The notes under the pieces are model-generated. The model did no database searches, was not told the origin of the DNA, and saw only the letters and a program-made list of their open reading frames with translations. The translations under genes were made by a program, and so were the position numbers. From positions 2,480,001-2,544,000 of the forward strand of contig NZ_CP007151.1 in assembly GCF_000830985.1 (NCBI RefSeq): a DNA stretch of 64,000 bases, given 5' to 3'. Source of the stretch: Marinobacter similis (GTDB lineage: Bacteria > Pseudomonadota > Gammaproteobacteria > Pseudomonadales > Oleiphilaceae). Below, one piece after another: positions 30,716 to 42,262 of this stretch (the stretch's first letter is position 1; every line of letters starts with the position of its first letter).

Positions 30716-32125
30716 TTATTCGTCCGATGCTAGAGCAAGTTGCTGAAAGTTCTCGCGAAAGCCATTGAACTGCGCCAGCCGCTGTTCGGTATAGCGCTTG
30801 AACCGCGCCATTTCTGAGGCAGGCACCGGCTTGGCATCCGGCAGCTTGACCGTGCGGGAGTTGCGCGGGGAGCCATTCAGGCGGAATTCATAGTGCAGGT
30901 GCGGACCCGTGACCATGCCGGACGAGCCAACGTAGCCGATGGTTTCACCCTGTTTCACCCGCGCGCCTTTCTTGATGCCTTTGCCCAGGCGACTCATGTG
31001 TGCGTACAGGGTAGTGATGTTGTCGCCGTGCTGCAGAATAACGGTGCGGCCGTAGCCTCCCTTCCAGCCGGAGAAGCGCACTCGGCCAGCGCCTGCAGCC
31101 TTGATCGGTGTGCCTGTTGGCGCGCCGTAGTCGGTGCCTTCATGGGGCCGGACGACATCCAGTACCGGGTGACGGCGCTGCAGGTTAAAGGCAGAGGACA
31201 CCCGGGCGTTGATCGGAGTTCTCAGGAACGCCTTGCGCATGCTCTTGCCGTTCGGGGCGTAGTAGTCGCTGTCACCGTTGCTGTCGGTGTAGAGCAGGGC
31301 GGTGTTGTCTTCGCCACGGTTCACAAACCGCGCCGACAGGATGCGGCCGGTGTCGAATTTCTTGCCGTCGAGATACAGCTCTTCGTAAACCACTTCGAAT
31401 CGATCGCCCTTGCGGACATCGTAAACGAAGTCGATTTCCCAGCCGAAAATGCCAGCCAGTTCCATGGTCAGGCGGTCGTTCAGACCGGCTTCGCGAGCGG
31501 ACAGGTAAAGGGAGCCATCGATGGTGCCGGATGCAAAGGCCGGGCGTGCCTCCGGTTCCCGCATAACGGTCTGGCCGGCAAAGCCATCTTCCCCTTTTTC
31601 GATTTTCAGGGATTCCAGCAGGCTGCGTTGCAGTTCAACGGCCGCCAGATCGCCGGCTTCGTCGATGGCAAACCGGATGGTCTCGCCAGCGTACAGGCGC
31701 TGAAGTTTGTCAGCTTCGCCTTCGCCGTGAATAACAGAGAGCATGATGCCATCGTTAAAGCCGGCTTTCTTGAATAAGGAAGACAGTGTGTCGCCGGATT
31801 TGATCTTGTAGGTCTGCCAGTCGAGCGCGGGCTCTGCGACAGGGGCCGGTTCGGTCACCTTGGCCTGTTGTTCGTTGGCCTGTTGCTCGGTATCCGCCAC
31901 TGGAGCCTGTTCTTCAACCACTGCCTCGGCCGGCGCTTCGGGCGCAGACGCTTCCACGGTGCCATTATCAGACACCGTGCCCTGCTCCAGATCCAGCGCA
32001 TAGGACATTCGCTTGGCTTCAACCGGGGAGCTTGGGCTCATTAAAATGGCAGCAGTCACTACAACGGTGGCAGCGGCGGCAATGGTAAGGTGTGTTTTGG
32101 GAAACATATTCAGCACGTATCGCAC
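30716..32125 (-). CDS. LysM/M23 murein endopeptidase (MepM-like)
   Basis: 469 residues with an N-terminal membrane segment (TIAAAATVVVTAAILM), then a low-complexity Ala/Glu/Gln linker (about 55-105). An OapA/LysM-like region (WQTYKIKSGDTLSSLFKKAG) follows. The C-terminal M23 zinc endopeptidase shows HEGTDYGAPTGTPI and GPHLHYEFR with the metal-binding histidines. Probable DD-endopeptidase that opens cross-links for wall growth. It is divergent from tyrS and next to anmK, as in Pseudomonas. Start at the first Met or at the seventh residue (MFPKTHL). Confidence 0.92.
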   Translation of the reverse strand: MRYVLNMFPKTHLTIAAAATVVVTAAILMSPSSPVEAKRMSYALDLEQGTVSDNGTVEASAPEAPAEAVVEEQAPVADTEQQANEQQAKVTEPAPVAEPALDWQTYKIKSGDTLSSLFKKAGFNDGIMLSVIHGEGEADKLQRLYAGETIRFAIDEAGDLAAVELQRSLLESLKIEKGEDGFAGQTVMREPEARPAFASGTIDGSLYLSAREAGLNDRLTMELAGIFGWEIDFVYDVRKGDRFEVVYEELYLDGKKFDTGRILSARFVNRGEDNTALLYTDSNGDSDYYAPNGKSMRKAFLRTPINARVSSAFNLQRRHPVLDVVRPHEGTDYGAPTGTPIKAAGAGRVRFSGWKGGYGRTVILQHGDNITTLYAHMSRLGKGIKKGARVKQGETIGYVGSSGMVTGPHLHYEFRLNGSPRNSRTVKLPDAKPVPASEMARFKRYTEQRLAQFNGFRENFQQLALASDE

Positions 32126-32270
32126 CCGTTTTAATCGGTATTCCGGTAGGTTGAACTACCTAATTAAAGCTGTTGTTCAAGTATAGACAAACAGATTACC
32201 GTATAAAATGCATGCGGGACAGCGTGGAACATTACGGTTACTGCTCCATCCTCCGGATTTCTTCGGGTGG

Positions 32271-32290
32271 CATTGCTATAATACGCCGCC
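32271..32290 (+). promoter_or_regulatory. Extended -10 promoter of tyrS
   Basis: TTGCTATAATACG contains a perfect TATAAT (32277-32282) with the TG of an extended -10 element. Transcription would start near 32289, leaving a leader of about 130 bases before the tyrS ATG. Confidence 0.65.
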
Positions 32291-32421
32291 CTGCCCAGCC
32301 AGAGTTGCTCAAAAACTAGGCAAATCTACTGTAGCAGGAGTGCAGGTAACTCACAGATTTCTTTTGTAGAGGTCTGTAACTGTCAGAATCCATCTAGGTA
32401 AAAACTGGGGACGTGTTGTTC

Positions 32422-33624
32422 ATGGCATCTATTGATGAGGCGTTGGCCGTAATCAAGCGCGGCGTTGACGAGCTTATTCCGGAAGAAGGGCTGATCGAGA
32501 AATTAAAGGAAGGTCGCCCGCTTCGAATCAAGGCGGGTTTCGACCCCACCGCCCCGGATCTGCATCTTGGGCACACCGTCCTTATTAACAAGCTAAGGCA
32601 ATTCCAGGATCTCGGTCATGAGGTGATGTTCCTGATTGGGGATTTCACCGGGATGATCGGCGACCCTACCGGTAAAAGTGCAACGCGTCCCCCTTTAACA
32701 GAAGAGCAGGTTGCCCAGAACGCCGTCAGCTATAAAGAGCAGGTGTTCAAGATTCTTGATCCGGCCAAGACCCGAGTCATGTTCAACTCCGAATGGATGA
32801 GCAAGATGGGTGCGGCGGACATGATCAAGCTGGCGGGCCAATATACGGTGGCGCGGATGTTGGAGCGTGATGATTTCACCAAGCGCTACCGTGCCGAGCA
32901 GTCCATTGCGATCCATGAGTTCCTTTACCCCTTGGTACAGGGTTACGACTCGGTGGCCATGGAAGCTGACGTTGAGTTGGGTGGTACCGACCAGAAGTTC
33001 AACCTGTTGATGGGGCGGATTCTGCAGAAAGCCTACGGCCAGACGCCTCAGGCCATTCTCACTATGCCAATCCTTGAAGGGTTGGATGGTGTCCAGAAGA
33101 TGTCCAAGTCGTTGGGCAACTATGTGGGTGTGAATGATTCCCCTGGTGAGATGTACACCAAGCTGTTGTCCATGCCGGACGATCTGCTGTGGCGTTACTT
33201 TGAACTGCTGAGCTTCCGGCCGTTGGCGGAAGTCGATGAGTTCCGCAAGGCAGTAGAAGGTGGCGCCAATCCCCAGGACTATAAGAAGTTGCTGGCGGAA
33301 GAGATTATTACCCGTTTCCATGACAAAGAGGCGGCCGAGTCTGCGCACAAGTCTGCTGGTAACCGGGTGGCGCTTGGTGCGATTCCCGATAACGTACCTA
33401 CAGTAGAAGTGTCGCTGGACGGGCAGTCGGAAATTCCGATGGCTTCGGTACTGCGCCTGGCGGGTCTGGTGAAGAACGGTGCGGCGGCCCGGGATGTTCT
33501 CGGGCGTGGTGCGGTCTTTGTTGATGGCGAGCAATTTGAGGGTGATCGCCTCTTTAAAGAGGGTGATGACTGTGTGGTGCAGGCCGGAAAGAAGAAGATT
33601 GCGCGGGTAGTGATCACTGCGTGA
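32422..33624 (+). CDS. tyrS: Tyrosyl-tRNA synthetase
   Basis: Charges tRNA-Tyr. The ATG at 32422 ([14 protein letters not shown]) is preferred over a TTG nine bases upstream. It is 400 residues and intact, with HLGH (HIGH equivalent) in [15 protein letters not shown] in [13 protein letters not shown] and a C-terminal S4 RNA-binding domain ([16 protein letters not shown]). In Pseudomonas an rRNA operon follows tyrS. Here an rRNA-like promoter follows and then mutL sequence. Confidence 0.96.
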   Translation: MASIDEALAVIKRGVDELIPEEGLIEKLKEGRPLRIKAGFDPTAPDLHLGHTVLINKLRQFQDLGHEVMFLIGDFTGMIGDPTGKSATRPPLTEEQVAQNAVSYKEQVFKILDPAKTRVMFNSEWMSKMGAADMIKLAGQYTVARMLERDDFTKRYRAEQSIAIHEFLYPLVQGYDSVAMEADVELGGTDQKFNLLMGRILQKAYGQTPQAILTMPILEGLDGVQKMSKSLGNYVGVNDSPGEMYTKLLSMPDDLLWRYFELLSFRPLAEVDEFRKAVEGGANPQDYKKLLAEEIITRFHDKEAAESAHKSAGNRVALGAIPDNVPTVEVSLDGQSEIPMASVLRLAGLVKNGAAARDVLGRGAVFVDGEQFEGDRLFKEGDDCVVQAGKKKIARVVITA

Positions 33625-33637
33625 TCGATTTACGGCG

Positions 33638-33700
33638 ATTTTAAGTTTTTTTCAGAATCGCCGTTGACAGCTCGGAGCAGGTCTGTAGAATGCGCATCTC
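33638..33700 (+). promoter_or_regulatory. rRNA-operon-type promoter with no rRNA after it
   Basis: A T-rich upstream stretch (33638-33656) precedes TTGACA (33664-33669), a 16-base spacer and TAGAAT (33686-33691), followed by GCGCATCTC. Near-consensus hexamers, 16-base spacing, an AT-rich UP element and a GC-rich discriminator are typical of rrn P1 promoters. The sequence turns into mutL coding sequence within about 10 bases. Confidence 0.75.
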
Positions 33701-33701
33701 T

Positions 33702-34543
33702 TCTGAGGGACAAGCCACTGACACAGCGGCTACCGAAGGGCAGGGCATGCCGCAGGGCGGTGGCCAGGGCTATCCGTATTCCGGGCACCTCAGGGGCACC
33801 CGCACTCGAATTCCCAGCCCCAGCAGGAATGGCATGCCAGCGATCAGATGGCGTTTTACAGTTCGCTGAACGCCGGTGGTGGTGTCGAGGCGGGCACCCC
33901 GGCGGCGCCAAGTGCCGGGGCGGAGGCGATGCCAACGCCACCCATGAACGGCGATGAAGAGCCGCCACTGGGTTATGCCATAGCCCAGCTGCACGGCATC
34001 TACATTCTGGCGCAAGGGCGCGCTGGCATGATTGTTGTGGACATGCACGCGGCCCATGAGCGCATCACCTACGAGCGCATGAAGCGTGCCCTTGCGGAAC
34101 AGGATCTCAAGAGTCAGCCCCTGTTGGTGCCACTGTCTATGGCGGTGAGTCAGAAAGAGGCCGCGTTGACTGAAACCCATGGCGATGATTTGCGCCAGCT
34201 GGGCTTGCAGATCGAGCGTATTGGCCCCGAGACTCTGGCGGTCCGTCAGGTTCCGGCGCTTCTGCGTGGGGCCGATAGCGAACAGTTGGTTCGGGATGTC
34301 CTGGCTGACCTGATCGAGCATGGCCAGAGCGATCGGGTTGAAGCAGTCACCCACGAGCTGCTGGGAACCATGGCGTGCCATGGTTCGGTGCGGGCCAATC
34401 GCCAACTGACGATTCCGGAAATGAACTCACTCCTGCGAGACATGGAAGCCACGGAGCGCAGCGGCCAATGCAACCATGGTCGCCCGACCTGGACCCTGGT
34501 CACTCTGTCGGAGCTGGACAAGTTGTTCCTGCGGGGGCGCTGA
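33702..34543 (+). pseudogene. mutL: MutL 3' fragment, ATPase domain missing
   Basis: Only the linker and C-terminal dimerisation domain of the mismatch-repair protein are present. A Gln/Gly/Pro-rich linker ([15 protein letters not shown], then [19 protein letters not shown]) has one more base missing near 33791. The C-terminal domain follows with [38 protein letters not shown] and HGRPTW. About 280 of some 630 residues remain, with no start codon and no N-terminal GHKL ATPase. The next gene, miaA, is the normal neighbour, so the right side of the junction is authentic. Confidence 0.9.
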
Positions 34544-34549
34544 TCGGCC

Positions 34550-35592
34550 ATGACTGTGCCAACGACTGACGCCGCGCAAAAGCCGCCGGCCATTTTCCTG
34601 ATGGGGCCGACGGCGTCGGGTAAGACCGATCTGGCCATTGAGCTGTGCAAGCGCCTGCCCTGCGACATCATCAGTGTCGACTCGGCGATGATCTACCGGG
34701 GCATGGATATTGGTACCGCCAAGCCTTCCGCTGACGAACTGGCGCAAGCCCCACACCGGCTAATCGATATTTGCGATCCTTCCGACACCTACTCGGCCGC
34801 AGATTTCCGGACCGATGCGCTGGCCGAAATGGCCAGAATTACCGCGGCGGGCCGGATTCCATTGCTGGTCGGCGGCACCATGATGTACTTCAAGGCACTG
34901 ATCCATGGCATGTCCGGGCTGCCGGCTGCCAGCCCCGAGTTGCGGCGTGCACTGGAGCAGGAGGCCGAGCAGCGGGGCTGGCAGGCGCTGCATCAGGAGT
35001 TGCAGGCGCAGGATGCTGTCGCCGCCGGGCTGATTCACCCCAATAATCGTCAGCGTTTATTGCGGGCGCTCGAGGTGATCCGGCTGACCGGGAAGCCGAT
35101 CTCGTCATTCTGGAAGGCAGAGAGTGGAAGTTCGCCCCAAAAGCAAGGCGATGCAGTGAGGATTACACCTATTTCACCCAATGGCAGGCAGACGAAGGGG
35201 GTTCCCTTCCGTATACTGTAGCTCAGCTTGCCGTGGCGCCGTCCGAGCGGCGGACGCTTCACGAGAGGATCCAGCAGCGCTTTTTGAGCATGCTGGATGC
35301 CGGTTTCCTCGATGAAGTGCGTGCGCTGATGAACCGGGGTGATTTACACCCTGATCTCCCTTCCATGCGCTGTGTCGGTTACCGTCAGGCCTGGGCCTAT
35401 TTGTCCGGTGATGACGAGTACGATGCCTTTGTCAGCAAGGGAGTCGCTGCGACGCGCCAATTGGCGAAACGACAGTTAACCTGGTTGCGGAAATGGTCTG
35501 ATGTGGACTGGCTTGATAGCGAGGAAAAAGATATCGCTGGGGCTGCCTTGAAAAAAATCATACTTCGCACCACATTTAACTCTGAAATTTGA
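34550..35592 (+). CDS. miaA: tRNA dimethylallyltransferase (frameshift near 35157)
   Basis: Prenylates A37 of UNN-reading tRNAs. The ATG at 34550 is 6 bases after mutL. The P-loop is [16 protein letters not shown], then [19 protein letters not shown] and [10 protein letters not shown]. The frame derails after [16 protein letters not shown]. Restoring one base near 35157 gives [20 protein letters not shown] and then [17 protein letters not shown] and [10 protein letters not shown]. Restored length is about 347 residues, somewhat longer than E. coli (316). Confidence 0.93.
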
Positions 35593-35625
35593 CGATCTGC
35601 ATTTACTAAAAACAGGAGAACACAC

Positions 35626-35877
35626 ATGTCAAAAGGGCACTCGTTACAAGACCCTTACCTTAATGCCTTGCGTAAAGAACGCATCCCGGTTTCAATCTTT
35701 CTGGTTAACGGCATCAAGCTGCAGGGCCAGATTGAATCATTCGACCAGTTCGTGATTCTGCTGAAAAACACTGTCAGCCAGATGGTCTACAAGCACGCTA
35801 TCTCTACTGTGGTACCTGCCCGCAATGTTCGCATTCCGCAGCAGAACCCGGCCGGTGAAGGTGAGTTGGAAGACTGA
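35626..35877 (+). CDS. hfq: RNA chaperone Hfq
   Basis: Sm-like hexamer that binds small RNAs and, on its distal face, A-rich repeats. It is 83 residues and intact: [20 protein letters not shown], then the Sm1 loop [20 protein letters not shown] and the Sm2 signature [10 protein letters not shown]. Strong AGGAG Shine-Dalgarno. Within this window it is the expected partner of the CA motifs in the CrcZ-like RNA and in the lipase leader. Confidence 0.98.
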   Translation: MSKGHSLQDPYLNALRKERIPVSIFLVNGIKLQGQIESFDQFVILLKNTVSQMVYKHAISTVVPARNVRIPQQNPAGEGELED

Positions 35878-35900
35878 TTTGCCTGGTTTGCCGGAGGTAT

Positions 35901-35957
35901 CACCCGCGTTACTGAAAAACCCAAGGGTTTGGAAGGGCGCGGGTGTTTGTTTTTTTG
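35901..35957 (+). terminator. Terminator after hfq
   Basis: CACCCGCG (35901-35908) pairs with CGCGGGTG (35938-35945), followed by TTTGTTTTTTT. A smaller AAACCC/GGGTTT hairpin lies in the loop. It would partly separate hfq from hflX. Confidence 0.8.
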
Positions 35958-35993
35958 AAGTAAGCCATTCTACCGTTTCGGAGTTGACACTAC

Positions 35994-37291
35994 TTGTTTG
36001 AGCGTCCGGATGTTGGTGAGCGGGCGATTCTCGTCCACATCGATTTCACCTCCTATGAAGATTCCGAAGATCCCGGTGAATTTCGGGAACTGGTTACCTC
36101 GCTGGCGTTGAGCCCGTTGCCACGATTAATGGCTCGCGTAAACAGCCCAGCCCCCGCCTATTCGTCGGTGAGGGTAAGCTGGAAGAAATTCGTGACGCCA
36201 TCAGTGCCAACGGCGCCGACGTCGTGCTCTTCAATCACGCTCTGAGCCCAAGTCAGGAGCGCAATATTGAGCGGGACCTTAAGTGTCGGGTACTGGACCG
36301 TACCGGCGTTATTCTGGATATCTTTGCCCAGCGGGCCCGAACCCACGAAGGCAAGCTCCAGGTTGAGCTGGCCCAGCTAGAGCACATGTCGACCCGGCTG
36401 GTGCGGGGCTGGACCCACCTTGAGCGCCAGAAAGGTGGTATCGGGCTTAGAGGGCCGGGTGAGACCCAGCTGGAAACTGACCGCCGCCTGCTGCGCGAGC
36501 GGATCAAGTCGATCCACAAGCGGCTGGAAAAGGTTCGCCGACAGCGTAATCAGGGCCGTCGCGCTCGAACCCGCGCTGATATTCCGACGGTTTCCCTGGT
36601 TGGCTATACCAACGCCGGTAAGTCGACCCTGTTCAACCGAATCACAACATCCAGCGTATATGCTGCTGACCAGTTGTTCGCAACCCTGGATCCGACGTTG
36701 CGCCGGCTGGAGCTGCCGGACATTGGCGCCGTAGTGATGGCGGACACCGTTGGCTTTATCCGCCATTTGCCGCACAAGCTGGTTGAGGCGTTTCGGGCCA
36801 CGCTGGAAGAAACCACGGAAGCCTCTCTGCTGCTGCACATCATCGACTGTTACGACAGCCGGCGCGATGAGAACATCGAGCAGGTGGAAGAGGTTCTGGC
36901 AGAGATCGGCGCCGACGAGATTCCGGTGCTTCAGGTGTTCAACAAGATTGATATGCTTGAAAATTTCATCCCTCGCGTTGAGCGGAACGAGGATGGAGTT
37001 CCGGTGCGGGCGTGGGTATCCGCGGTGACCGGAGAAGGCCTGGACGGCTTGTACGATGCCATCGTTGAGCGTCTGGCCGAAGACGTCGTGCATCATTTTG
37101 TGCTGCTCGGGCCAACCGACGGCAAGTTACGGGCGCTGCTGCATGAAGCTGGGTCCGTATTGAGTGAAACGCATCGAGAGAGCGGTGATGCTGTGCTTGA
37201 GGTGCGATTGCAGAACCGGGACTGGCTGCAGTTACTGAGCCGTGCCGGAATGAACGAAGAATCGGTTCGCCTTGACGATGGTCATGCCTGA
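35994..37291 (+). CDS. hflX: GTPase HflX (frameshift near 36102)
   Basis: Ribosome-associated GTPase that splits stalled ribosomes under stress. TTG start at 35994 after GGAG. The N-terminal part FERPDVGERAILVHIDF runs to RELVTS. One G missing near 36102 shifts to AGVEPVATINGSRKQPSPR and FVGEGKLEEIRDAI. The GTPase domain has VGYTNAGKSTLFN (G1), DTVGFIRHLP (G3) and NKID (G4). Preceded by RGPGETQLETDRR. Restored length is about 432 residues. Confidence 0.94.
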
Positions 37292-37370
37292 AACCGGGTA
37301 TGCTATTGCCGGGACGACGATAAATCCCTAGTATTTGCAGCCATTCTACAAGTCAGGAACGGAGAGCACT

Positions 37371-38555
37371 ATGGCCTGGAACGAACCGGGTGGAAACCGC
37401 AACGACAACGACCCCTGGGGTAACGGTGGTCGGCGCGGCGATGATCAGGGGCCGCCAGACCTCGACGAGGCGCTGAAAAAGGGTCTCGATAAACTGAATC
37501 GTATGCTGGGCGGTAAAGGTAAGAAGTCCGGCGGAAGCGGTGGCAGTTCAGGCGGCGGCGCTGGTGGCTTTGGCGCCATTATCGCATTGGCCGGCATTTT
37601 GGTTGTCGGTTACGTGGTCTTCCAGTCTTTTTACACAGTGGACGAGCAAGAGCGTGCCGTAGTTCTGCGATTCGGTGAGTACAACCGTACCGAGAATCCG
37701 GGTCTGCGCTTTAAGGTTCCGTTGATCGACGACGTTACCAAAGTTCGCGTCACTAACGTCCGTACCGCTGAATCCAGCGGCCAGATGCTGACCCAGGACG
37801 AAAACCTGGTCACCGTTGATCTGCAGGTCCAGTATCGGGTAGCGGATGCTCAGGCCTATGTGCTTAACGTTCGGGATTCGAACCAGGCGCTTGCCTTTGC
37901 GACCGACAGTGCGCTGCGTCACGAAGTGGGTAGCTCTTCACTGGACGACGTACTGACCGAAGGCCGGGCAGAACTGGCCGTACGGGTTGAGCAGCGTTTG
38001 CAGCGCTTCCTGGGTGAATACGGCACCGGTCTGGAAATTGTCCGTGTCAACGTTGAGAGCACTCAGCCACCACCGGCTGTTCAGGACGCCTTCCGTGAGG
38101 TCCAGCGTGCTCGGGAAGACGAGCAGCGTGTCAAAGAAGAAGCCGAAACCTATCGTAACAAGGTGGTTCCGGAGGCTCGTGGTCAGGCTCAGCGCATGAT
38201 CGAAGAAGCCAACGCCTACAAGCAGGAAGTGATTGAGCGAGCTCGCGGTGAAACCGCACGCTTCCTCGAGCTTCTGGCGGTATACCAGCAGGCGCCCACG
38301 GTAACTCGTGACCGCTTGTACCTGCAGGCAGTTGAAACCGTACTGTCCAATAGCAGCAAGATCCTGGTGGACACCGAGAGCAGTGGCAACATGATGTACC
38401 TGCCGCTGGATCGGCTGACTCAGGGCTCGCTGCCACGCAGCGGTGGACAGTCCTCAGGAAGCGGTAGCAGCCAGATGGATATCCAGGACCTGACCGACCA
38501 GGTCATCAAGGAACTGCGTACCAGACAGGATACTAATGTTCGGAGGAGCAGATAA
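37371..38555 (+). CDS. hflK: Membrane protease modulator HflK
   Basis: SPFH/prohibitin-family inner-membrane protein that, with HflC, cages and restrains FtsH. Starts at the ATG 37371 after GGAG. A Gly/Asp-rich cytoplasmic N-terminus precedes one membrane helix (IIALAGILVVGYVVFQSF, about 64-81) and the SPFH domain (VDEQERAVVLRFGEYNRT). A long helical stretch rich in Glu and Arg follows. 394 residues, intact. Confidence 0.95.
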   Translation: MAWNEPGGNRNDNDPWGNGGRRGDDQGPPDLDEALKKGLDKLNRMLGGKGKKSGGSGGSSGGGAGGFGAIIALAGILVVGYVVFQSFYTVDEQERAVVLRFGEYNRTENPGLRFKVPLIDDVTKVRVTNVRTAESSGQMLTQDENLVTVDLQVQYRVADAQAYVLNVRDSNQALAFATDSALRHEVGSSSLDDVLTEGRAELAVRVEQRLQRFLGEYGTGLEIVRVNVESTQPPPAVQDAFREVQRAREDEQRVKEEAETYRNKVVPEARGQAQRMIEEANAYKQEVIERARGETARFLELLAVYQQAPTVTRDRLYLQAVETVLSNSSKILVDTESSGNMMYLPLDRLTQGSLPRSGGQSSGSGSSQMDIQDLTDQVIKELRTRQDTNVRRSR

Positions 38556-38557
38556 TC

Positions 38558-39433
38558 ATGGGACCTAAAGGTGTAGTGGGTCTTGCAGGCGCCCTCATTG
38601 TTGTCCTGCTGGTGCTGTCCAGTGTTTACATCATTCCGGAAACCCATCGGGGTGTAATGCTGCGATTCGGCGAACTGGTTGAAACGGACATCCAGGCGGG
38701 TATCCATTTCAAGGTGCCGGTGATTGATCAGGTCCGGGAGTTTGATATCCGGGTACTGACCATGGATCTGCCGTCGCGCCAGTATCTGACCATCGAGAAG
38801 AAGCCGCTGGATGTGGATTCTTACATCGCATGGAAGATTCTGAACGTCGACCAGTTCTACCGTGCCACCGGTGGCGACGAGTACCGTGCCCAGTCTCTGC
38901 TGTTGTCCCGCGTGGACAACGGCCTGCGGGACGAGTTCGGTATCCGCACCATGCACGAAGTGGTGTCTGGTCAGCGGGACGAACTCATGCACGCTCTGCG
39001 TGACCGGGTAAATGAGACGTCGGTAAAGGAATTTGGTATCGAAGTCCTCGACGTACGGGTGAAGGCGATCGAATTCCCGGGTCAGGTCAGTGAAAACGTT
39101 TATCGTCGGATGGCGACCGAGCGTGAAAAACTGGCTCAGGAATTCCGCTCTCGCGGTCGTGAGTTGGCTGAAGGTATCCGTGCCGATGCTGATCGTCAGC
39201 GTACGGTCACACTGGCCGAAGCCTTTGCTGAATCAGAAGAAACCCGAGGTGAGGGTGATGGTCAGGCGGCGGCGATCTACGCCGATGCCTATGGTGCGAA
39301 TGCTGAGTTCTACAGTTTCTATCGTAGTCTCCAGGCGTACCAGAATACCTTCTCCAGTAAGGACGACATCATGGTCATTGATTCCGACAGTGACTTCATG
39401 AGGTTCCTCAAGGACCCTCAGGGCGGCCGCTGA
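38558..39433 (+). CDS. hflC: Membrane protease modulator HflC
   Basis: Partner of HflK. It is 291 residues and intact, with an N-terminal helix (VGLAGALIVVLLVLSSVYII) and SPFH domain (PETHRGVMLRFGELVETDI). It starts 2 bases after hflK, so the subunits are probably made in equal amounts. Terminated by the hairpin at 39454. Confidence 0.95.
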   Translation: MGPKGVVGLAGALIVVLLVLSSVYIIPETHRGVMLRFGELVETDIQAGIHFKVPVIDQVREFDIRVLTMDLPSRQYLTIEKKPLDVDSYIAWKILNVDQFYRATGGDEYRAQSLLLSRVDNGLRDEFGIRTMHEVVSGQRDELMHALRDRVNETSVKEFGIEVLDVRVKAIEFPGQVSENVYRRMATEREKLAQEFRSRGRELAEGIRADADRQRTVTLAEAFAESEETRGEGDGQAAAIYADAYGANAEFYSFYRSLQAYQNTFSSKDDIMVIDSDSDFMRFLKDPQGGR

Positions 39434-39453
39434 AGTCGGGCACCCTGAGTTCG

Positions 39454-39487
39454 AAAAACCGGAATACCTCGGTATTCCGGTTTTTTT
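39454..39487. terminator. Terminator after hflC
   Basis: CCGGAATACC-TC-GGTATTCCGG preceded by AAAAA and followed by TTTTTTT; a 10-base perfect stem. Confidence 0.93.
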
Positions 39488-39617
39488 GTGTCGGCCAACC
39501 GTGTAAAATTCTGGCGGTTTTGTTCCCGGTTTTTTCCTGCCGAGGAATTCGCCCTAAATCCTGTGTAATCCCACCGGCCTTTTGTGTCGGAGCGGGTCTG
39601 ACGGACAACGTAATCTC

Positions 39618-40798
39618 ATGACAGTATCTGATCGCTGGTTACTGCCGGACGGGGTAGAGGATATTCTGCCGCCGCTGGCCGGACGGATCGAATCCCTGCG
39701 CCGGGATGTAATGGATACCTGCCAACGCTGGGGCTACCAGCTTGTAATCCCTCCGCTGATTGAATATCTCGAGTCGCTGTTTACCGGTACCGGGCATGAT
39801 CTGGAACTCCAGACTTTCAAGCTGACCGATCAGTTGACTGGCCGGATGATGGGTGTACGCGCGGATATGACGCCGCAGGCTGCCCGTATCGACGCTCACA
39901 CGCTGGGGCAGGAAGGCATTACTCGCCTGTGCTACGCGGGTCATGTCCTGCATACCCGCCCGAAGCACATGCTGACCGGCCGGACTCCGATTCAGGCCGG
40001 CTGCGAGCTGTTCGGCAGTGAATCTGAGTCGGCTGATCTTGAAGTGATCAGCCTGATGCTTGAGGCCCTTCGGGTGTCGGGCCTGCCGCGTATCCACCTG
40101 GATCTGGCGCACGTGTCCATTTACCAGAGTCTGATTGGCGAGGCTGATTTTAACCGGGATACCGAGGCCGCCATCTTTGACGCCATGGCGCGCAAATCGG
40201 TCCCCGAGCTGGACCAGCTTCTGGGCGATTGTCCGGCCGGAACGCCGGGTGCTCGCTTGCGTGAGCTGGCCCGGGTCAGTGGTGGTCCCGAGGCGCTGGA
40301 CCAGGCTCGTAGAATTCTGAAAGGCGCATCCGATGATCTGGATTCGGCCCTGGATAAGCTGGGCCGGGTCTGCGACATGCTGGCGCGGGATTACCCCGAA
40401 GTGAGCGTAGGCTTCGATTTCTGCGAACTGCGTGGATACAACTATCATACCGGGCTGGTGTTTGCCGCCTACGTACCGGGCCACGGTGATGCCGTCGCCA
40501 AGGGCGGCCGCTACGACGCCATTGGCAGCGATTTTGGTCGTGCCCGTCCGGCAACCGGATTCAGCCTTGATATCCGTGCTCTCGTGGCTCTTGGAGAGCG
40601 GGTTCAGAATCGAAGTGGAGCAGTTTGGGCGCCCGCTGACGAGGACCCAGCCTGGAAAGTGTGATTTCCGGGCTGCGGTTGACGGAGACGGTGATCCGGG
40701 CACTGCCGGAAGATGCCAATGCAAACCCGGCCGCCAGAGGCTGCGACCGGAAACTGGTCAAACAGGGCGGCCAGTGGGTCGTTGAAAAGCTGGACTGA
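39618..40798 (+). CDS. hisZ: ATP phosphoribosyltransferase regulatory subunit HisZ (frameshift near 40651)
   Basis: Histidyl-tRNA-synthetase-like subunit required by short-form HisG in histidine synthesis. ATG at 39618: MTVSDRWLLPDGVEDILPPL. Class II aaRS-like motifs include QAGCELFGSESESADLEVI and CELRGYNYHTGLVFAAYVPG. The frame stops after DEDPAWKV. One C restored near 40651 gives ALESVISGLRLTETVI and an end QGGQWVVEKLD, with the stop at 40798. Restored length is about 393 residues. Sits in its usual hflC-hisZ-purA place. Confidence 0.92.
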
Positions 40799-40871
40799 GG
40801 CCCTCGGGGCCTTGGTGAATTTATTACAGGTTAATTTGCGAAACGCCTGTCCCTCGGGGCAGCCGTATTGA

Positions 40872-42176
<1,305 letters not shown>

Positions 42177-42186
42177 TCTGCAAGAA

Positions 42187-42229
42187 TAAAAAAAGCCGCC
42201 ACACAGGAAACTGTCTGGCGGCTTTTTTG
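42187..42229. terminator. Bidirectional terminator between purA and cmoB
   Basis: AAAAAAAGCCGCCA and TGGCGGCTTTTTT pair across an inner ACAGGAAACTGT hairpin, serving two convergent genes. Confidence 0.93.
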
Positions 42230-42262
42230 TGCCTGTCTTTATCCGGGCTCGGCTGTCCGCGT

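Noticed and set aside
33636..33663. CGGCGATT/AATCGCCG inverted repeat after tyrS as its terminator
   Set aside because: The T-run lies inside the loop and not after the stem, and the repeat leads directly into the rRNA-type -35, so it more likely belongs to the upstream part of that promoter.
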